Counted from the first letter of the stretch, positions 43,680 through 55,388 are shown. The stretch is DNA of 64,000 bases from Closterium sp. NIES-65 (GCA_948144175.1 CANXME010001433.1:124001-188000), one strand, 5' to 3'. A program made the numbers and translations. Notes: generated from the sequence alone by a model not told the origin.

Positions 43680-44310
43680 TGAACCCTCTAGCAACCATCG
43701 CTCCCTCCTTTGCCGTGCACGTTGTGGGCTCGCTGCACACAGCCGCGCATAGCTCCACTTCAGTTGGCCGTCACCGTTAGCTCTTCAGAACGCCCCCATC
43801 CTCCAACAACCATCTCGAATGGTCCTTGCATTGATTAAGGGGTGGTACAATGGAAGATGCAAACACATGCAACAACCATCTCTCTCTCTCCTCCGTCCTG
43901 CAGGCTGTGGGCTCCCTGCGCTTTGGGCTGCCTACACAACCCATTTCAGCTTGTCCTACCTAGTGCAGACTATCCCCTTTCAATCTCTCGTACCCTCGAA
44001 CAACTGACTCTCCTCCACCCTCCCAGCAACAACCATCTGTCTCCTGCCCGGCAGGTTGTGGGCTCTCTGTGCTTTGGGCTGCATCTTGAAACAGGCTCTG
44101 ACGAAAGAGCAGGGGAGCACGAAGGGGAGCAAGGGGGCCGCTCATTGCCCCACTTCAGCTTGCCTTACCTCGTTTGGGCTAAGCCCTACCAATCTCCCCC
44201 CACCCTCCAACAACTGTCTCTCCCATGCTCGGAAGGTTGTGGGCTCGCTGCGCTTTGGGCTGCATCTTAACACAGGCTCTGAAGAAAGAGCAAGGGAGCA
44301 CGAAGGGGAG
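43680..44310 (+). repeat. Diverged tandem repeat of ~150-190 bp beside truncated F
   Basis: The block AACAACCATCT...GGTTGTGGGCTC.CTG.GCTTTGGGCTGC recurs at about 43880, 44030 and 44212, with a partial copy at about 43691 (AACCATCGCTCCCTCC...GTTGTGGGCTCGCTGC). Each is followed by a CATCTT.A.ACAGGCTCTGA.GAAAGAGCA segment in the last two copies. Spacing varies (about 150-190 bp). Function unknown. Confidence 0.65.
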
Positions 44311-45822
44311 CAAGGGGAAGAGCGTGTGGGGTTGGGGCGGGGAAGCGAGTGGAGGAGGCAGCACGCACAGCGCCTCCTAACCCCTCTGCGGCTCTCGTTT
44401 GCGGTTGAAGTGAGCCCTTTCCATGCTCCTCCATCTTTTTCTCTTCGCAAGTTTTCAATTGCATGTCACAGCACATGCACGCAGCACATGCACCCGGCAC
44501 ATGCACGCAGCGGCTCATCATAGCCCCTCTCCGGCTCGCCTTTGCCGTTGAAGTGAGCCCTCGCCATCTCTCACTTAGTGACCTCCTTCCCGCCAACCCT
44601 CTGCCTCTCCTTGATGATTCTTGCCCTTCCCATGTGCTCCCTCTCGCGCTCCGCTGCTTCCTTTGCAAACCATCTTGCTCCACCGTCAACCTTCCATCCA
44701 CTCGAACCTCTCTCCATCCATCCCAACCCCGCCCTCTCTCTTCTCTGACTCCTGCAGACTCAGTAGTCTATCAGGGCAGCACAAGGCAGCTACACGTGGC
44801 ACTACTCCCTCTCCCAGCCATCATCCACATCAGCATCCTCCACGTCAGCATCCTCCACGTCATCCAGCAAGCCTAACAGTGCTTCATCCTACTCGGTTCC
44901 TCCCAATGTTGCTGTCATCATGATGCAGGTAACAATCATCGTGCATGCAGGCAAGCACTGTGTTGTGTTGTAAGAGGCGCCTCGACATCACTGTGTATCA
45001 TCCGTACTTAACACAGTTGAGACGCGTCAACATTCGTGCTGCACACATTAATCTTCCACTATTTATTATCGCTTCACCTACCTTTCGCTAACGATAATCT
45101 AGGCACTTCAGCAAATAATCGTCCACTCCACTCCATCACTCCTCTGCCCTCCCTTCTTCAACCTCCCACACCACTTATAGTTGATCCTTCATCCATCAGC
45201 ACCCCCATATTCTCACCACCAGCATAGGTGGAGGAGCTTTGAGAACGCTGTGTTGTATGCTCCATCAGAATTCTATACTGTGCCATGCCGTGCTGTGCTG
45301 TGCTGCAATGCTACTAGTTGTTCCGTTTATCTCAAACACGCTTGTGCCACTGTCACATGTGCAAGAGCTCTCACCAAGCACGGTTGTCTTGAGACTAGCT
45401 CACATGTATCAAGTGAGTCCCACACTCACTCCCTCTCACTCATTCTCTCCTCACTCACACCTCTTCCCTCACATACTCCTCGTCCGCACTCGCGCTCCTC
45501 CCTCTCTCACACCCCTGCCTCACTAGTGCCCTTTACTCACTCAAATCCCCCCCCAGTCGGCCTTCCATCCATCTTGCCCTGCCGTACTGCACCGCTTCCA
45601 ATCCTCTCAAAATCTCACCGTCCTCTCCTCTGCATTGCACTGCACCACTTGCACTCCACTCCCCACTTACACTCTACACACGCCCTCATACCTCCCTCAC
45701 CATTGTACTGCCCTTGTATTCCTTCTTTCCGCCAAGATTTCATTCTCAATAATACCTCCCTCGAACTCGGCAAGGCCTCCTAGTTTCAGGAGACCCAAAG
45801 CCCACCTCCTTCACTGCCTTAT
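44311..45822. other. Host-like spacer, no gene recognised
   Basis: CT-rich, low-complexity DNA. A segment with CCCCTCTGCGGCTC and GTTGAAGTGAGCCCT is duplicated in diverged form at about 44385-44425 and 44525-44570. Short repeats: GCACATGCACGCAG (44470-44515), CCACGTCAGCATCCT (44836-44860). No frame here shows a recognisable domain or codon bias. Confidence 0.5.
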
Positions 45823-46192
45823 GTGTGTCTGCTTCCCTGTCTCATCTGCTTCCCTGTCTCATCTGCTTCCCTGTCTCATCTACTTCCCTGTCTCATCTAC
45901 TTCCCTGTCTCATCTGCTTCCCTGTCTCATCTGCTTCCCTGTCTCATCTACTTCCGTGTCTCATCTACTTCCCTGTCTCATCTGCTTCCCTGTCTCATCT
46001 GCTTCCGTGTCTCATCTGCTTCCGTGTCTCATCTGCTTCCCTGTCTCATCTGCTTCCCTGTCTCATCTGCTTCCCTGTCTCATCTGCTTCCCTGTCTCAT
46101 CTGCTTCCCTGTCTCATTTGCTTCCCTGTCTCATCTGCTTCCCTGTCTCATCTGCTTCCCTGTCTTATCTGCTTCCCTGTCTCATCGGCCTC
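45823..46192 (+). repeat. 17-bp minisatellite, about 21 copies
   Basis: Unit CATCTGCTTCCCTGTCT with occasional CTAC for CTGC and CCGTG for CCCTG. Since 17 is not a multiple of three, each frame reads the same 17-residue cycle; the frames are open only because the unit lacks stops. Confidence 0.92.
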
Positions 46193-47064
46193 CCCCTCCC
46201 TGCCCCATCTGCAACTGCAGCCCGGGGAGCATGCTGCCTGGTCGCGTCCAGCTCAAGTGGACCTCCGAAGATTGTTTGCAGCAAAACAGGTAGATAGTCT
46301 GGTCGCCCTACCTTTTCAACAGGTAGATAGTCTGGTCGCCCTACCTTTTCAACAGCTCTAACACGCTCTTGGTTTAAAACCCTTAATAGTTGCCTCTTTC
46401 TGACATGTAACTGGTCACCCTACCTGCGTTCTGACTTGCTCTCAAACCCTCTCTCGCACACACCTCTTCACACACCGCTTAGTGATTCAACCACAGTTGC
46501 GTGCATACATAATATTTTGTGAGTGAGCTGACCAGGAATCATACAGCAGTCAATCTCAGAAACCCCTAGAATGCTAGCTTCAAATTTCAACCCTACTATC
46601 CAGCCTCAGAGCGTGTAATTGCTTTCCATCCCTTACCAAGATCACACCCATCTCATCCCCCCCATGTTACTTCCCTTACTGTCACATTCCCACCCACCCC
46701 TAGCAGATACATGAGGTGACAGAACTGAGTCTGATGGCCAATCAGAAACAAGCAGACATGCGACAGCCTCTTTCCTGGCGAGTGGAGGGCGAGGAGGGAG
46801 TTGAGGGAGCAGGTGATGAAAATAGGTCGGCTCGAGAATCGTTCCTTGATCCTGCTTCTCTTGTTGTGGAGTTGGGGCCTGCAAAAATTCGCACATTTTC
46901 AATCCGGCTGCAAGGTAGTACATGAGTATTTAGTCGAAAAAATCTTGTGTACCATATCAATTGAAATATCATGTTGCATTGCGCTCTACTTTGCCTTTGT
47001 GCTTTCAAAGGGCCCTCTACCATGTCTATTATTGTGGCTATTTCGTACCGCATAATTAAGCATC
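46193..47064. other. Host-like spacer, no gene recognised
   Basis: Contains a perfect 35-bp direct repeat in two copies (about 46288-46357, starting GGTAGATAGTCTGG). Otherwise unassigned. The last five bases GCATC (47060-47064) are the left target duplication of element G. Confidence 0.6.
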
Positions 47065-47204
47065 TGTCAGAAGTACGAAACAGGAATGATTGACTGGAAT
47101 GACAGTTGGGTACAAATAGGTCAAAACCTAACCCTAGAATTGTGTACCCCCTATAGGCTAACCCACTGTAGCCTAAACTAACACAACATATATAATGTTT
47201 GACA
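47065..47204 (-). repeat. 3' LTR of G (140 bp)
   Basis: On the minus strand TGTCAAACATTATATATG to TTCGTACTTCTGACA. Confidence 0.95.
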
Positions 47205-47228
47205 CACCCCCATAGGCAAAGTGGGGGA
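47205..47228 (-). other. Polypurine tract hairpin of G
   Basis: CCCCCA (47207-47212) and TGGGGG (47222-47227) on the plus strand. Confidence 0.7.
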
Positions 47229-47437
47229 GATCTAGGGGTCACAAGACCAGTCAATGCAATGCAAGGCAAGACAAGCTAAGGGTGGATCTCAAGGATACCA
47301 CACAAATTCTGAGCACAAGCAAGTGGTCACAAGACCAGTTCACATGCAGGTTTATAATAGAGCAAAAGGTACAATGATCACAACCTAACAAGAGTAAACA
47401 TGCAGGTATATATATAGAGATCACAGTACAAACAGAC

Positions 47438-50400
47438 TCAAGAAGTAAGCAAGTGAGGTCCAGTAGGCACAAGGCCTAGAAGAGTGCAAAAGCGCTGATG
47501 GTCACAAGGCTGAAGCGCCTTGGTGAACACATCAGCAGTGTTGGCCTCAGAGGCCACGTAACGCAGGCGAAGCTGACCACGCTGCTGCAGCTCTCGGGCA
47601 AGGAAGTAACGCAGAGCAATGTGCTTCGTTCTGTGCTCTAGTCTGTGCTCCTCACACAAGGCAATGGCTGCCTTGTTGTCGACGTACAGCACTGGAGGAG
47701 AACGAGGCTGCTCTCCAAGGTCGGTCAGCAAGTAGGTGAGCCAGCGTAGCTCCTGAGCCGCCATGGCTGTGGCGTAGATCTCAGCCTCACAACTGGAGCT
47801 GAGAACAGAGGAAGAGCGAGTAGAGCGCCAAGAAACAGAACCAGAGCCAAGACTAAAGGAGTAACCCTGAGACGACCGCTGAGTAGCCTGGTCGTCTGCC
47901 CAAGAAGCATCTGAGTACCCAGTGAGAACAACTGGGACTCGCCCTCCAAGCACTAGCCCCATGCCCGACGTACTGCACAAGTAGCGCAACACCCTCTTAG
48001 CTGCATCCATGTGCTCCTTCCGGTGACGGCCGGGAGCGACATAGCGTGCAAGAATGCTGAGAGGGTATGCAAGGTCTGGTCGAGTGCAGGTCATCAGGTA
48101 CATGAGGCAACCCACAAGCTCTGGATACGGGCCACTCGGCTCTACGGACTCATCCGAAGGCAGAGCTGAGAGCGAGTGACCGGTAGGCAGAGGAGTGGGC
48201 TGAGGCGAGGAGTACGTGAAGCGGAAGCGCTGAAGGACCTGCTGCACCATGTGTGACTGAGTCAAGGTGATGGTGCGGCGTGCTCTGTCCCGGGAGATCC
48301 GCAAGCCAAGATAGCTTGTCAGTTCACCCAGGTCTGTGCACGTGTGTCTCTTCTGCAGCTCCGACTTCACGTGGGCGAGTGCCACAGTGTCAGCAGTAGC
48401 AAAGACCAAGTCGTCGACGTACACAAGGACGTAGAACGGCGGCAGTGAGGTGTCGGTGCGTAGAAACAACGACGGGTCAGCAGTAGAAGGTGCGAACCCA
48501 AGAGCCGCAAGCGTAGTCCTCAGTGTGTCGTGCCACTCACGAGGCGCCTGGCGGAGACCGTAGACTGGCCGTCGGAGGCTCCACTAGGTACCAGGAGGGA
48601 ACGACCCAGTGAAGCCAGGTGGACGGCGCAGCCAGATCTCCTCGTGCAGGCTGCCCTGCAGGAAAGCAGTGCTGAAGTCAAGCGAGTGGAGCTCGTAGTC
48701 ACGCTGAGCGGCGACGTGCAGCAGAACCCGAAGAGTGGTCATCTTCGGGGTCGGGGAGAAGGTCTGAAAGTAGTCAACTCCCTCTCGCTGACTGAAGCCT
48801 CGTGCAACGTAACGCGCCTTGAAGACAGGCGGAGAGCCCGGCGGCCGCTTCACCCTGAAAATCCACATGCTACTGACGATGTTCGCCCCAGGTGGGGGAA
48901 CCTCGTCGACGTAGGTGCCAGTGGACTTCCAGGAAGCCATCTCTGTGTCCATGGCTGACTGCCACTGAGAGGAGTAGGGACCAGCCATCGCCTCTGCGTA
49001 AGAGCGTGGGGTCGGGATGTCTAGTGCATCCGGGTCTCCCTCAGGGGCAACAAGCATGGACACGAGATGGGGCAAAGCGGCAGCAAAGCACTCAAACTCC
49101 TCCTGCCTGTCCTCAAGGACGTCAGTGCCAAGAGCACACTCACCCCCGACGGACGGAGGACAGACAGACTCAGACTCAGCAACTAGGCTAGCAGCGTAGT
49201 CTAGACGACAGCGAGCAGCAAAGTCGACAAGCTCAGCAACTAAGGCGGACGCAGCAGCAGACTCAAAGGAAGGGTCAGTGACAACAGTAGCCAGGAGACG
49301 CGTGACAGTAGGACTAGCAGTACGAAGAGAGTCTGACTCAGGGTCAGCAAGAGCAGGAAGAGAAGAAGTAGGAGGAGACGGCAGTGGGACACGCTGTGGA
49401 GCAGTGGACGGACGAAGCGCCATCCGGTGAGTGCCTGGGACAACAGGAAGACTCTGACGCTTGACACGACTGCTAGAGAGAGCAGTGCGGACAGGTGACG
49501 CAGGGCGAGACTCAGGCTCACGACGCTCAGTAAGACCTCCAGTCGGACCAGTGTAAGGAGCAGGACCAGGGAGAGAGGAGGCAAACGGTAGCTGCGACTG
49601 CAGCTGGACAGACGGAGGACACGCTAAGGAGAGAGGAGGACAAGGAGGAGGGAGCTGACCAAGAACCTCCTGCAGGAGCGGAACGAAGTACGGCCGGGAC
49701 CGAGCAGCGACACCAGAGTCAGCAGGAACACTCGCCCCAGGGTCCGCAGCAGCAGCGGCAGCTCCACCACCCGGGTCCTCAGCACCAGCGGTAGCTCCAA
49801 CGCCCGGGTCCTCAGCACCAGCAACAGCTCCAACGTCCAGGCTGTCAGCACCAGCAGCAGCTCCAACGCCCGGGTCTACAGCACCAGCAGCAGCTCCAAC
49901 GCCCGGGTCCGCAGCACCAGCGGCAGCTCCAACGCCCGGGTCCTCAGCACCAGCAACAGCTCCAACGCCCAGGCTGTCAGCACCAGCAGCAGCTCCAACG
50001 CCGGGGTCTGCAGTACCAGCAGCAGCTCCAACGCCCGGGTCCGCAGCACCAGCAACAGCTCCAACTCCCTGGTCCGCAGCACCAGCGGCAGCTCCAACGC
50101 CCGGGTCCTCAGCACCAACAGCAGCTCCAGCGCCAGTGGGGTCCGCAACACGAGGTACGCCACTCCGAAGAGTGCAGCGTCGCTCGTACCACTCACGGAT
50201 CCGCTCGCGGGAGGGGAGCTCCCTAACGGGAGAAGAAGCACTAGTACCAGTCCCAGCAGCACGTCCGGTACTAGTGGAACCTCTTCGGAGGCTGCAGTAC
50301 TCTAAGTACCACGTACGCAGCTGCTCCGAGGAGAGGGCTCCTCCAGGAGTAGGACTCACAGGGCCAGTACCTCCAGACCCAGAACCCCCAGACTCCGGAC

Positions 50401-53400
50401 TCTGCGGCTCAGCACCACGAGGCTCCACACCCCCAGGCTCCACACCCCCAGGCTCCACACCCCCAGGCTCAGCACCCCCAGGCTCCACACCCCCAGGCTC
50501 CACACCCCCACGCTCAGCACCCCCAGGCTCAGCACCCCCAGCAGGACGAGAGTCGACAGCTACCTCAACAGGCTCGACCGGGTCTACCTGAGACACACCT
50601 GAGGGAGCGGCACCCTGAGGGGGGAGGGGGTCTACGACAGCAGCACCTGGCGCGAGGAAGAGAGGCGGGGGTGGGAGCGGGGCAGTGTGGTAGGGGAAGA
50701 GGCGGTAGTAGGGGACAGACTCGTCAAAAGTGACGTCCTGAGAGGGCAAGACCCGGCGCGAGGTGGCGTGGTAAAACTGCCAACCAGGCGCGTCCGGAAC
50801 AAAGCCGAGGAAGACGCAGGGAACAGCACGAGAGGAGAGCTTGTCCGCAGACGAATCGCGGACAAAAGCTCGAGAACCCCAGACCCGGAAACGCGACGCA
50901 TCGCCAACCTCCCCCGTCCACAGCAGTGTGGGCGAGGTCTCCGGCAAGGAGACACGGGGCCAGAGGTTGAGCTGATGCGCAGCGTACCGGACCGCAAACG
51001 GCCACAGAAAGTGGGGGGCAGCCGCATGGGTCAAGGAGGTATGAGCGACCTCCATGACCAGGCCAATGCGGCGCTCCGCAACCCCATTCTGCTTTGGAGA
51101 GGCCGGAAGCGTGAACGTCTGCTCAATGCCGTGCTCAGCACAGTAGGCTGCCAAGAGGTCGGAGGAGAACTCACCACCTCTGTCAGAGTGCAAGCGCAGG
51201 ACAGGAAAGTCTGAGCGGAAACGCTCGCTGAGCTGGAGACGAGCTCTGCGGATCCAAGGGATCAAAACATCAGGGACCTCACCCTTGGTGCGCAAGGGGA
51301 AGACCGTGGTGTAGCGCGAGTAGTCGTCAACAGCGATCAGGAAGTACCTCTCCTGACCCTGACCACGGACGCGGGCTGGGCCCCACACGTCCATGTGGAG
51401 CGTCTGCAAAGGAGCAGTCGTCGGGGGAAACGAGGAGGAGTGAGGAGCGGCGCGTTGCCGCCCCTCAACACAGGGAAGGCAGGGAGGAGCAGGCGAGGGT
51501 GGGAGGGGAGGGAGGACCCTGGGAAGACCAGAGACAAGGTACCGGGAGTGCATGGCACGAAGGCGCTGCACAGAAGGGTGGCCAAGTCGGTGGTGCCAGA
51601 GGACAGTCTCATGTGCTAGAGAGCGACACGAGCAGGGGGCAGACAGCTGACCTGACGCGGACGTAAACGCAGACGCAGACGCAGCGACCTGAGGGGAGGC
51701 AGTAGTCAGTGTGTACAGGTCCGACCCCGGCTGCCGAGTGAAGGTAGCCAAGTGACGGCCCGTACGAGCACACGTGTAGTGGGTCACGCACTCGTAGGCA
51801 GGGGTGAACTGGTGAACACCCCCGTCCTGGAGAGCACATCCTGCCACCAAGTTCGTAGAGAACGAGGGGAGGTGGAGACGTGACAGTGTGCCCAACGGGA
51901 CCGCAGGGCAGGGAAGGACAGTGGAAGAGGTCGCAATGACCGGACCCCCAGAGGGGTCAGCAAGCGAGACAGCAACTGGCCGAGCAAGCGGCTCAAAGGC
52001 AGTGCGGTCACGAAAGAAGCAGCAAGAAGCACATGAGTCCAGTGTGAAGGTGTGTAGTGCGGCAGTCGACGCAGTACCAGGGGGGGGAGACACACGAGCA
52101 CCTAGAGCAGCAGCCTCACCAGCACCTGGGGTAGCCGACACACGAGTACCTGGAGCTGCAGACGCACTGGCCCTAATGCTCGGGTCGGGCGGCACACACA
52201 AGTACTCGGCACCCTCTCCACTAGTAGACATCACATACATGGCAGATAGAATAGCATCAAAGTCTAGAGCATAGATATCAATCCCCTTCTTCAGGAGATC
52301 AAACCAGTGGGGCAGCTCAGTGGCCTGAGGGAACTGAACACGCCAAGCGTCGTCGAGACGAGAGAAGCAGCGCTGTGTGGCGTGCTGTCGTCCACACTGC
52401 TGACCAGTGCGGTCACCAGTGCGAATGACGTACGTGCAGCTAGGACCACCCCCACCCCCGTGCTGAGAGTACCACTCACGGACCTCCTGGGGCGAGGGAG
52501 TGTGCTGCTGGCCCTGGCCACCGCCAGTGCCTCCACGGCCACCACCACCGCTGCCACCTCCTCGACCACCCCAACCCCTGCCGCCGCCTCGTCCACCGCC
52601 ACCCCAACCGCCGCCTCCACTCCTGCCACCTCCCCCGCCGCCGCCGCCACCACCCCCACCGCTACCACTCGCCCCTCCAGCCGAGCCACCACCCCCACTG
52701 CCTCCACCGCCCCCACCGCCGCCTCCCCCGCCGTCACCGCCACCACCCTTGCCCCCCTTGCCCTTGCCGCTGCGGCGCCCGCTCGAGGCGGACGCAGCGC
52801 CGACCTTCTCAGCACCGAGAAGGTCGACAGCAGCAGCAGAGGCGACAGAGGGAAGAAGGGGGGAAGGAGAACACCCCTCAAAGAATGGGGTACGGGGGTC
52901 GCCACGAGAGGCACCTACAGCGACTATGCTAGTCTCAGCTGCAAGTAGCTCCTTCTCGAGGAGGGCAATGGTGAGCTCAGTGGGGCAACGAGCTAGGAAG
53001 TGGTCCCTGACAGCACGGAGTGTGTCAGGGAGGCGGGTGACTAGGTGGTAGAGAGTGAGCCAGAGTGGAGGGGGGTGCGTGGCAAGGAACTGAGCAGGCA
53101 TGGCGGCACGGAAGCAGGCCTCACTAGTGCGGAGGTGCGTGATGAGGTCAGCGACTGTGTGAAAGGAGGACAGGTCGGGAAACAGGTAGGGGAGGGAGAG
53201 ACGGCCTAGTGCGGCAGAGGCAGGTGAGGAGTAGCGAGCAACGACAGCTGTGTACAGTGCCTGTGCAGTCTTGTGCTGGCCAAAGTGCTCGCGTTCGTCT
53301 ATCGGCAGGGAGTTGCGAATGGCGAAGCGAGCGTGGGCATCACGAGTCTGCCACTATGAGCGAGCAGTGCTGTTAGTAGTAGCAGCAGGGGCAGTGACAT

Positions 53401-53536
53401 TGCCTAGGGCGTGATCGTACAGTGAGATGTCATCCTTGGCTGTGAGCTGTAGGTAGAGGTGCAGGTCATCGAGCCAGGTGTCAAACTTCACAGGGTGGCC
53501 CTCAGCATCGAACACAAGAACCTGTGGGCTAGCCAT
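47438..53536 (-). pseudogene. Element G gag-pol, two in-frame TAG stops
   Basis: ATG at 53534-53536 (MASPQVLVFDAEG), one frame to TGA at 47438-47440. Order: capsid-like gag; Gly-rich run (about 52510-52760); QEVREWY; Cys/His cluster CTYVIRTG...CGRQHATQRC; protease with DSC instead of DSG; HHRLGHPS and CLPC; integrase DVWGP, SDRGGEF, NGVAERR; linker with PGGVE repeats and a long GVGAAAGA-type repeat (about 49730-50130); RT with intact YVDD; RNase H. Stops: CAG-to-TAG at 53354-53356 (RSQWQ) and at 48584-48586 (GTQWS). Everything between the stops, about 1,590 codons, is open. Confidence 0.94.
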
Positions 53537-54402
53537 AGGAACAGTAGACTAGCAGCAGTAGCAGTAGCAGTAGCAGTAGCAGTAGCAGTAGCAGTAGCAG
53601 TAGCAGAAGTAGGTAGGACGAACCAGATACGGCAGGGCGGCGCGGCTCGGTGCAGCTCGGGTCGCGGCTCGGCTGGATGGCGCGGCTCGGCTGGTAGGGC
53701 GGCGCGGCTCGGTGAGGGCGGCGCGGCTCGGTTCGGGTCGCGCGGCTCGGCTCGGGTCGCGCGGTTCGCCCGGGTCGCGCTGTGAGAGGCTGGCTCGGGG
53801 CCGACGGGGGCCTTAAGGGGCTAGCGCGGGGCCTGAAGGGGCCGTGAGAGGCTAGCGCGGGGCCGCACGGGGCCGTTCTGGGCTAGCGCGGGGCCGTTCG
53901 GGGGCCGTTCGGGGGCCGTGAGAGGCTAGCGCGGGGCCGACGGGGGGCCTTAAGGGGCTAGCGCGGGGCCTGAAGGGGCCGTGAGAGGCTAGCGCGGGGC
54001 CGCACGGGGCCGTTCTGGGCTAGCGCGGGGCCGTTCGGGGGCCGTGAGAGGCTAGCGCGGGGCCGACGGGGGGCCTTAAGGGGCTAGCGCGGGGCCTGAA
54101 GGGGCCGTGAGAGGCTAGCGCGGGGCCGCACGGGGCCGTTCGGGGCTAGCGCGGGGCCGTTCGGGGGCCGTGAGAGGCTAGCGCGGGGCCGCGCGGGGCC
54201 TTAAGGGGCTAGCGCGGGGCCTGAAGGGGGCCGTGAGAGGCTAGCGTGGGGCCGACGGGGCCTCTAGAGAGGTGAGCGCAGGACCGAAGAGGTCGCTAGG
54301 GGGCGACGCACGAGGCCGTGAGGGGCCTTAAGGGGCTAGCGCGAGGGCCTCAGGGGGCCTTAAGAACGAGGCGCTCTAGGCGCAGGTAGTTAGGTAGGTA
54401 GT
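53537..54402 (-). repeat. Leader of G: trinucleotide tract and GCGCTAGC repeats
   Basis: An AGCAGT/AGCAGC tract lies next to the ATG (about 53553-53606). Then come GGCGCGGCTCGG units and a ~150-bp higher-order repeat of GGCTAGCGCGGGGCC segments in about 3-4 copies (53810-54240). Confidence 0.85.
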
Positions 54403-54456
54403 GGTGGGCCCTTAAAAAAAAAAATCGGTCCTAGCGAAGGACCTGCTCTGAAACCA
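54403..54456 (-). other. Primer binding site and adjacent hairpin of G
   Basis: On the minus strand TGGTTTCAGAGCAGG beside the LTR. Hairpin GGTCCT (54427-54432) / AGGACC (54438-54443): different bases from the other subfamilies but still paired. GGTGGGCCC is at 54403-54411, followed by an A-run. Confidence 0.8.
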
Positions 54457-54596
54457 TGTCAGAAGTACGAAACAGGAATGATTGACTGGAATGACAGTTG
54501 GGTACAAATAGGTCAAAACCTAACCCTAGAATTGTGTACCCCCTATAGGCTAACCCACTGGAGCCTAGACTAACACAACATATATAATGTTTGACA
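54457..54596 (-). repeat. 5' LTR of G (140 bp)
   Basis: 138 of 140 bases match the 3' LTR. Confidence 0.95.
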
Positions 54597-54601
54597 GCAT
54601 C

Positions 54602-55152
54602 ACGCTGTTTCGTTGCTTCGAAATTATGGGAGGCGCCGCATCCATCTGCCGTCAAACGGAGCATGTGTCACTCCTGCGAACTCGCTCTCGTTCAGATCCG
54701 CTAGAGCACCTGGGTAAGCCTTACTTGTTCGCTGAGCGAGCCAGCCTAAGCAAATGAGTGCATCACGGGCATAAGATTATCCTCTCAATCCTCACAGTGG
54801 TCCCGCTTCCGCAATATTCCCTTCCCGCACGCTCCTCGGTTTCTTCCCTATCCGCCGAGGAGCGGGATGAGTTGTATCAACAGCTAAGGATCATTCAGAA
54901 GCATAGAGGTTGCAAGGAGAACTGTTAAATGCTCGAGATATCTTATTGAAGGCAAGTGACTGAATACCCTCACTGTGCTGTTCCTGGGTCCTTTCCAGTG
55001 CCCTAGATATCAGACTTTGGAGTCTGAATAAGAGTCCGTTCAGACTTTTTTTTTGTACCTACCGTAGTCTGAACTCAAAGAAATTATTTATGTACCTTGT
55101 CTGATTTTCCAGAGTTTTTTCTTATGAGTTGTCTGAAATTTCAGCCTAATTT
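54602..55152. other. Host spacer, no gene recognised
   Basis: Low-GC DNA. GTCTGAA/TTCAGAC motifs recur from about 55010 and again, partly inverted, at 56150-56210. No frame with a recognisable domain. Confidence 0.5.
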
Positions 55153-55388
55153 TACCGTCATCGCCCTGATATAAGACATGTATGTCTTATCTCATACATT
55201 AAAAAATTATGTCTTGTAAATGGACAAAAATCCGTTTAGAAGATACTTCCTCGTTATACATTTGCCATTTGCCCCTACACACAAATAGGTGTCTTATAAT
55301 GAGGCTACCCCGTTTATAAGAGACACCCGTATAATAGACAACCCTTGTCTACTATTCAACACTGTCTTATATCCGGGTGATGACGGTA
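55153..55388. mobile_element. MITE with TA ends, Tc1/mariner- or pogo-like
   Basis: The ends are 25-base inverted repeats (55153-55177 and 55364-55388) matching at 23 positions, starting TACCGTCATC and ending GATGACGGTA. A TA dinucleotide at each border fits a TA target duplication. The 236-bp interior is AT-rich, non-coding and has several further ATAAGACA/TGTCTTAT pairs. The superfamily is inferred only from the TA ends. Confidence 0.72.

Larger units (their letters stand above)
47065..54596 (-). mobile_element. Element G: full-length copia retrotransposon
   Basis: 7,532 bp on the minus strand with 140-bp LTRs differing at two bases and a perfect target duplication GCATC (47060-47064 and 54597-54601). 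Closest to D by its gag start, GCGCTAGC leader and CAG/TAG tract. Carries a polyprotein frame with only two stops. The flanks are AT-rich host DNA. Confidence 0.96.

Noticed and set aside
45635-46361. Three overlapping long plus-strand frames with Leu/Ser/Cys repeats
   Set aside because: All result from the 17-bp minisatellite.
4622-53356. Reassignment of TAG to glutamine, as most internal stops are TAG at Gln sites while all true ends are TGA
   Set aside because: TAG also replaces Trp (4622, 9675) and Glu (21443), TAA and TGA occur internally as well, stops lie at different places in each copy, and element E has none. The coiled-coil gene also seems to end in TAG. Decay explains this better; host coding genes would settle it.
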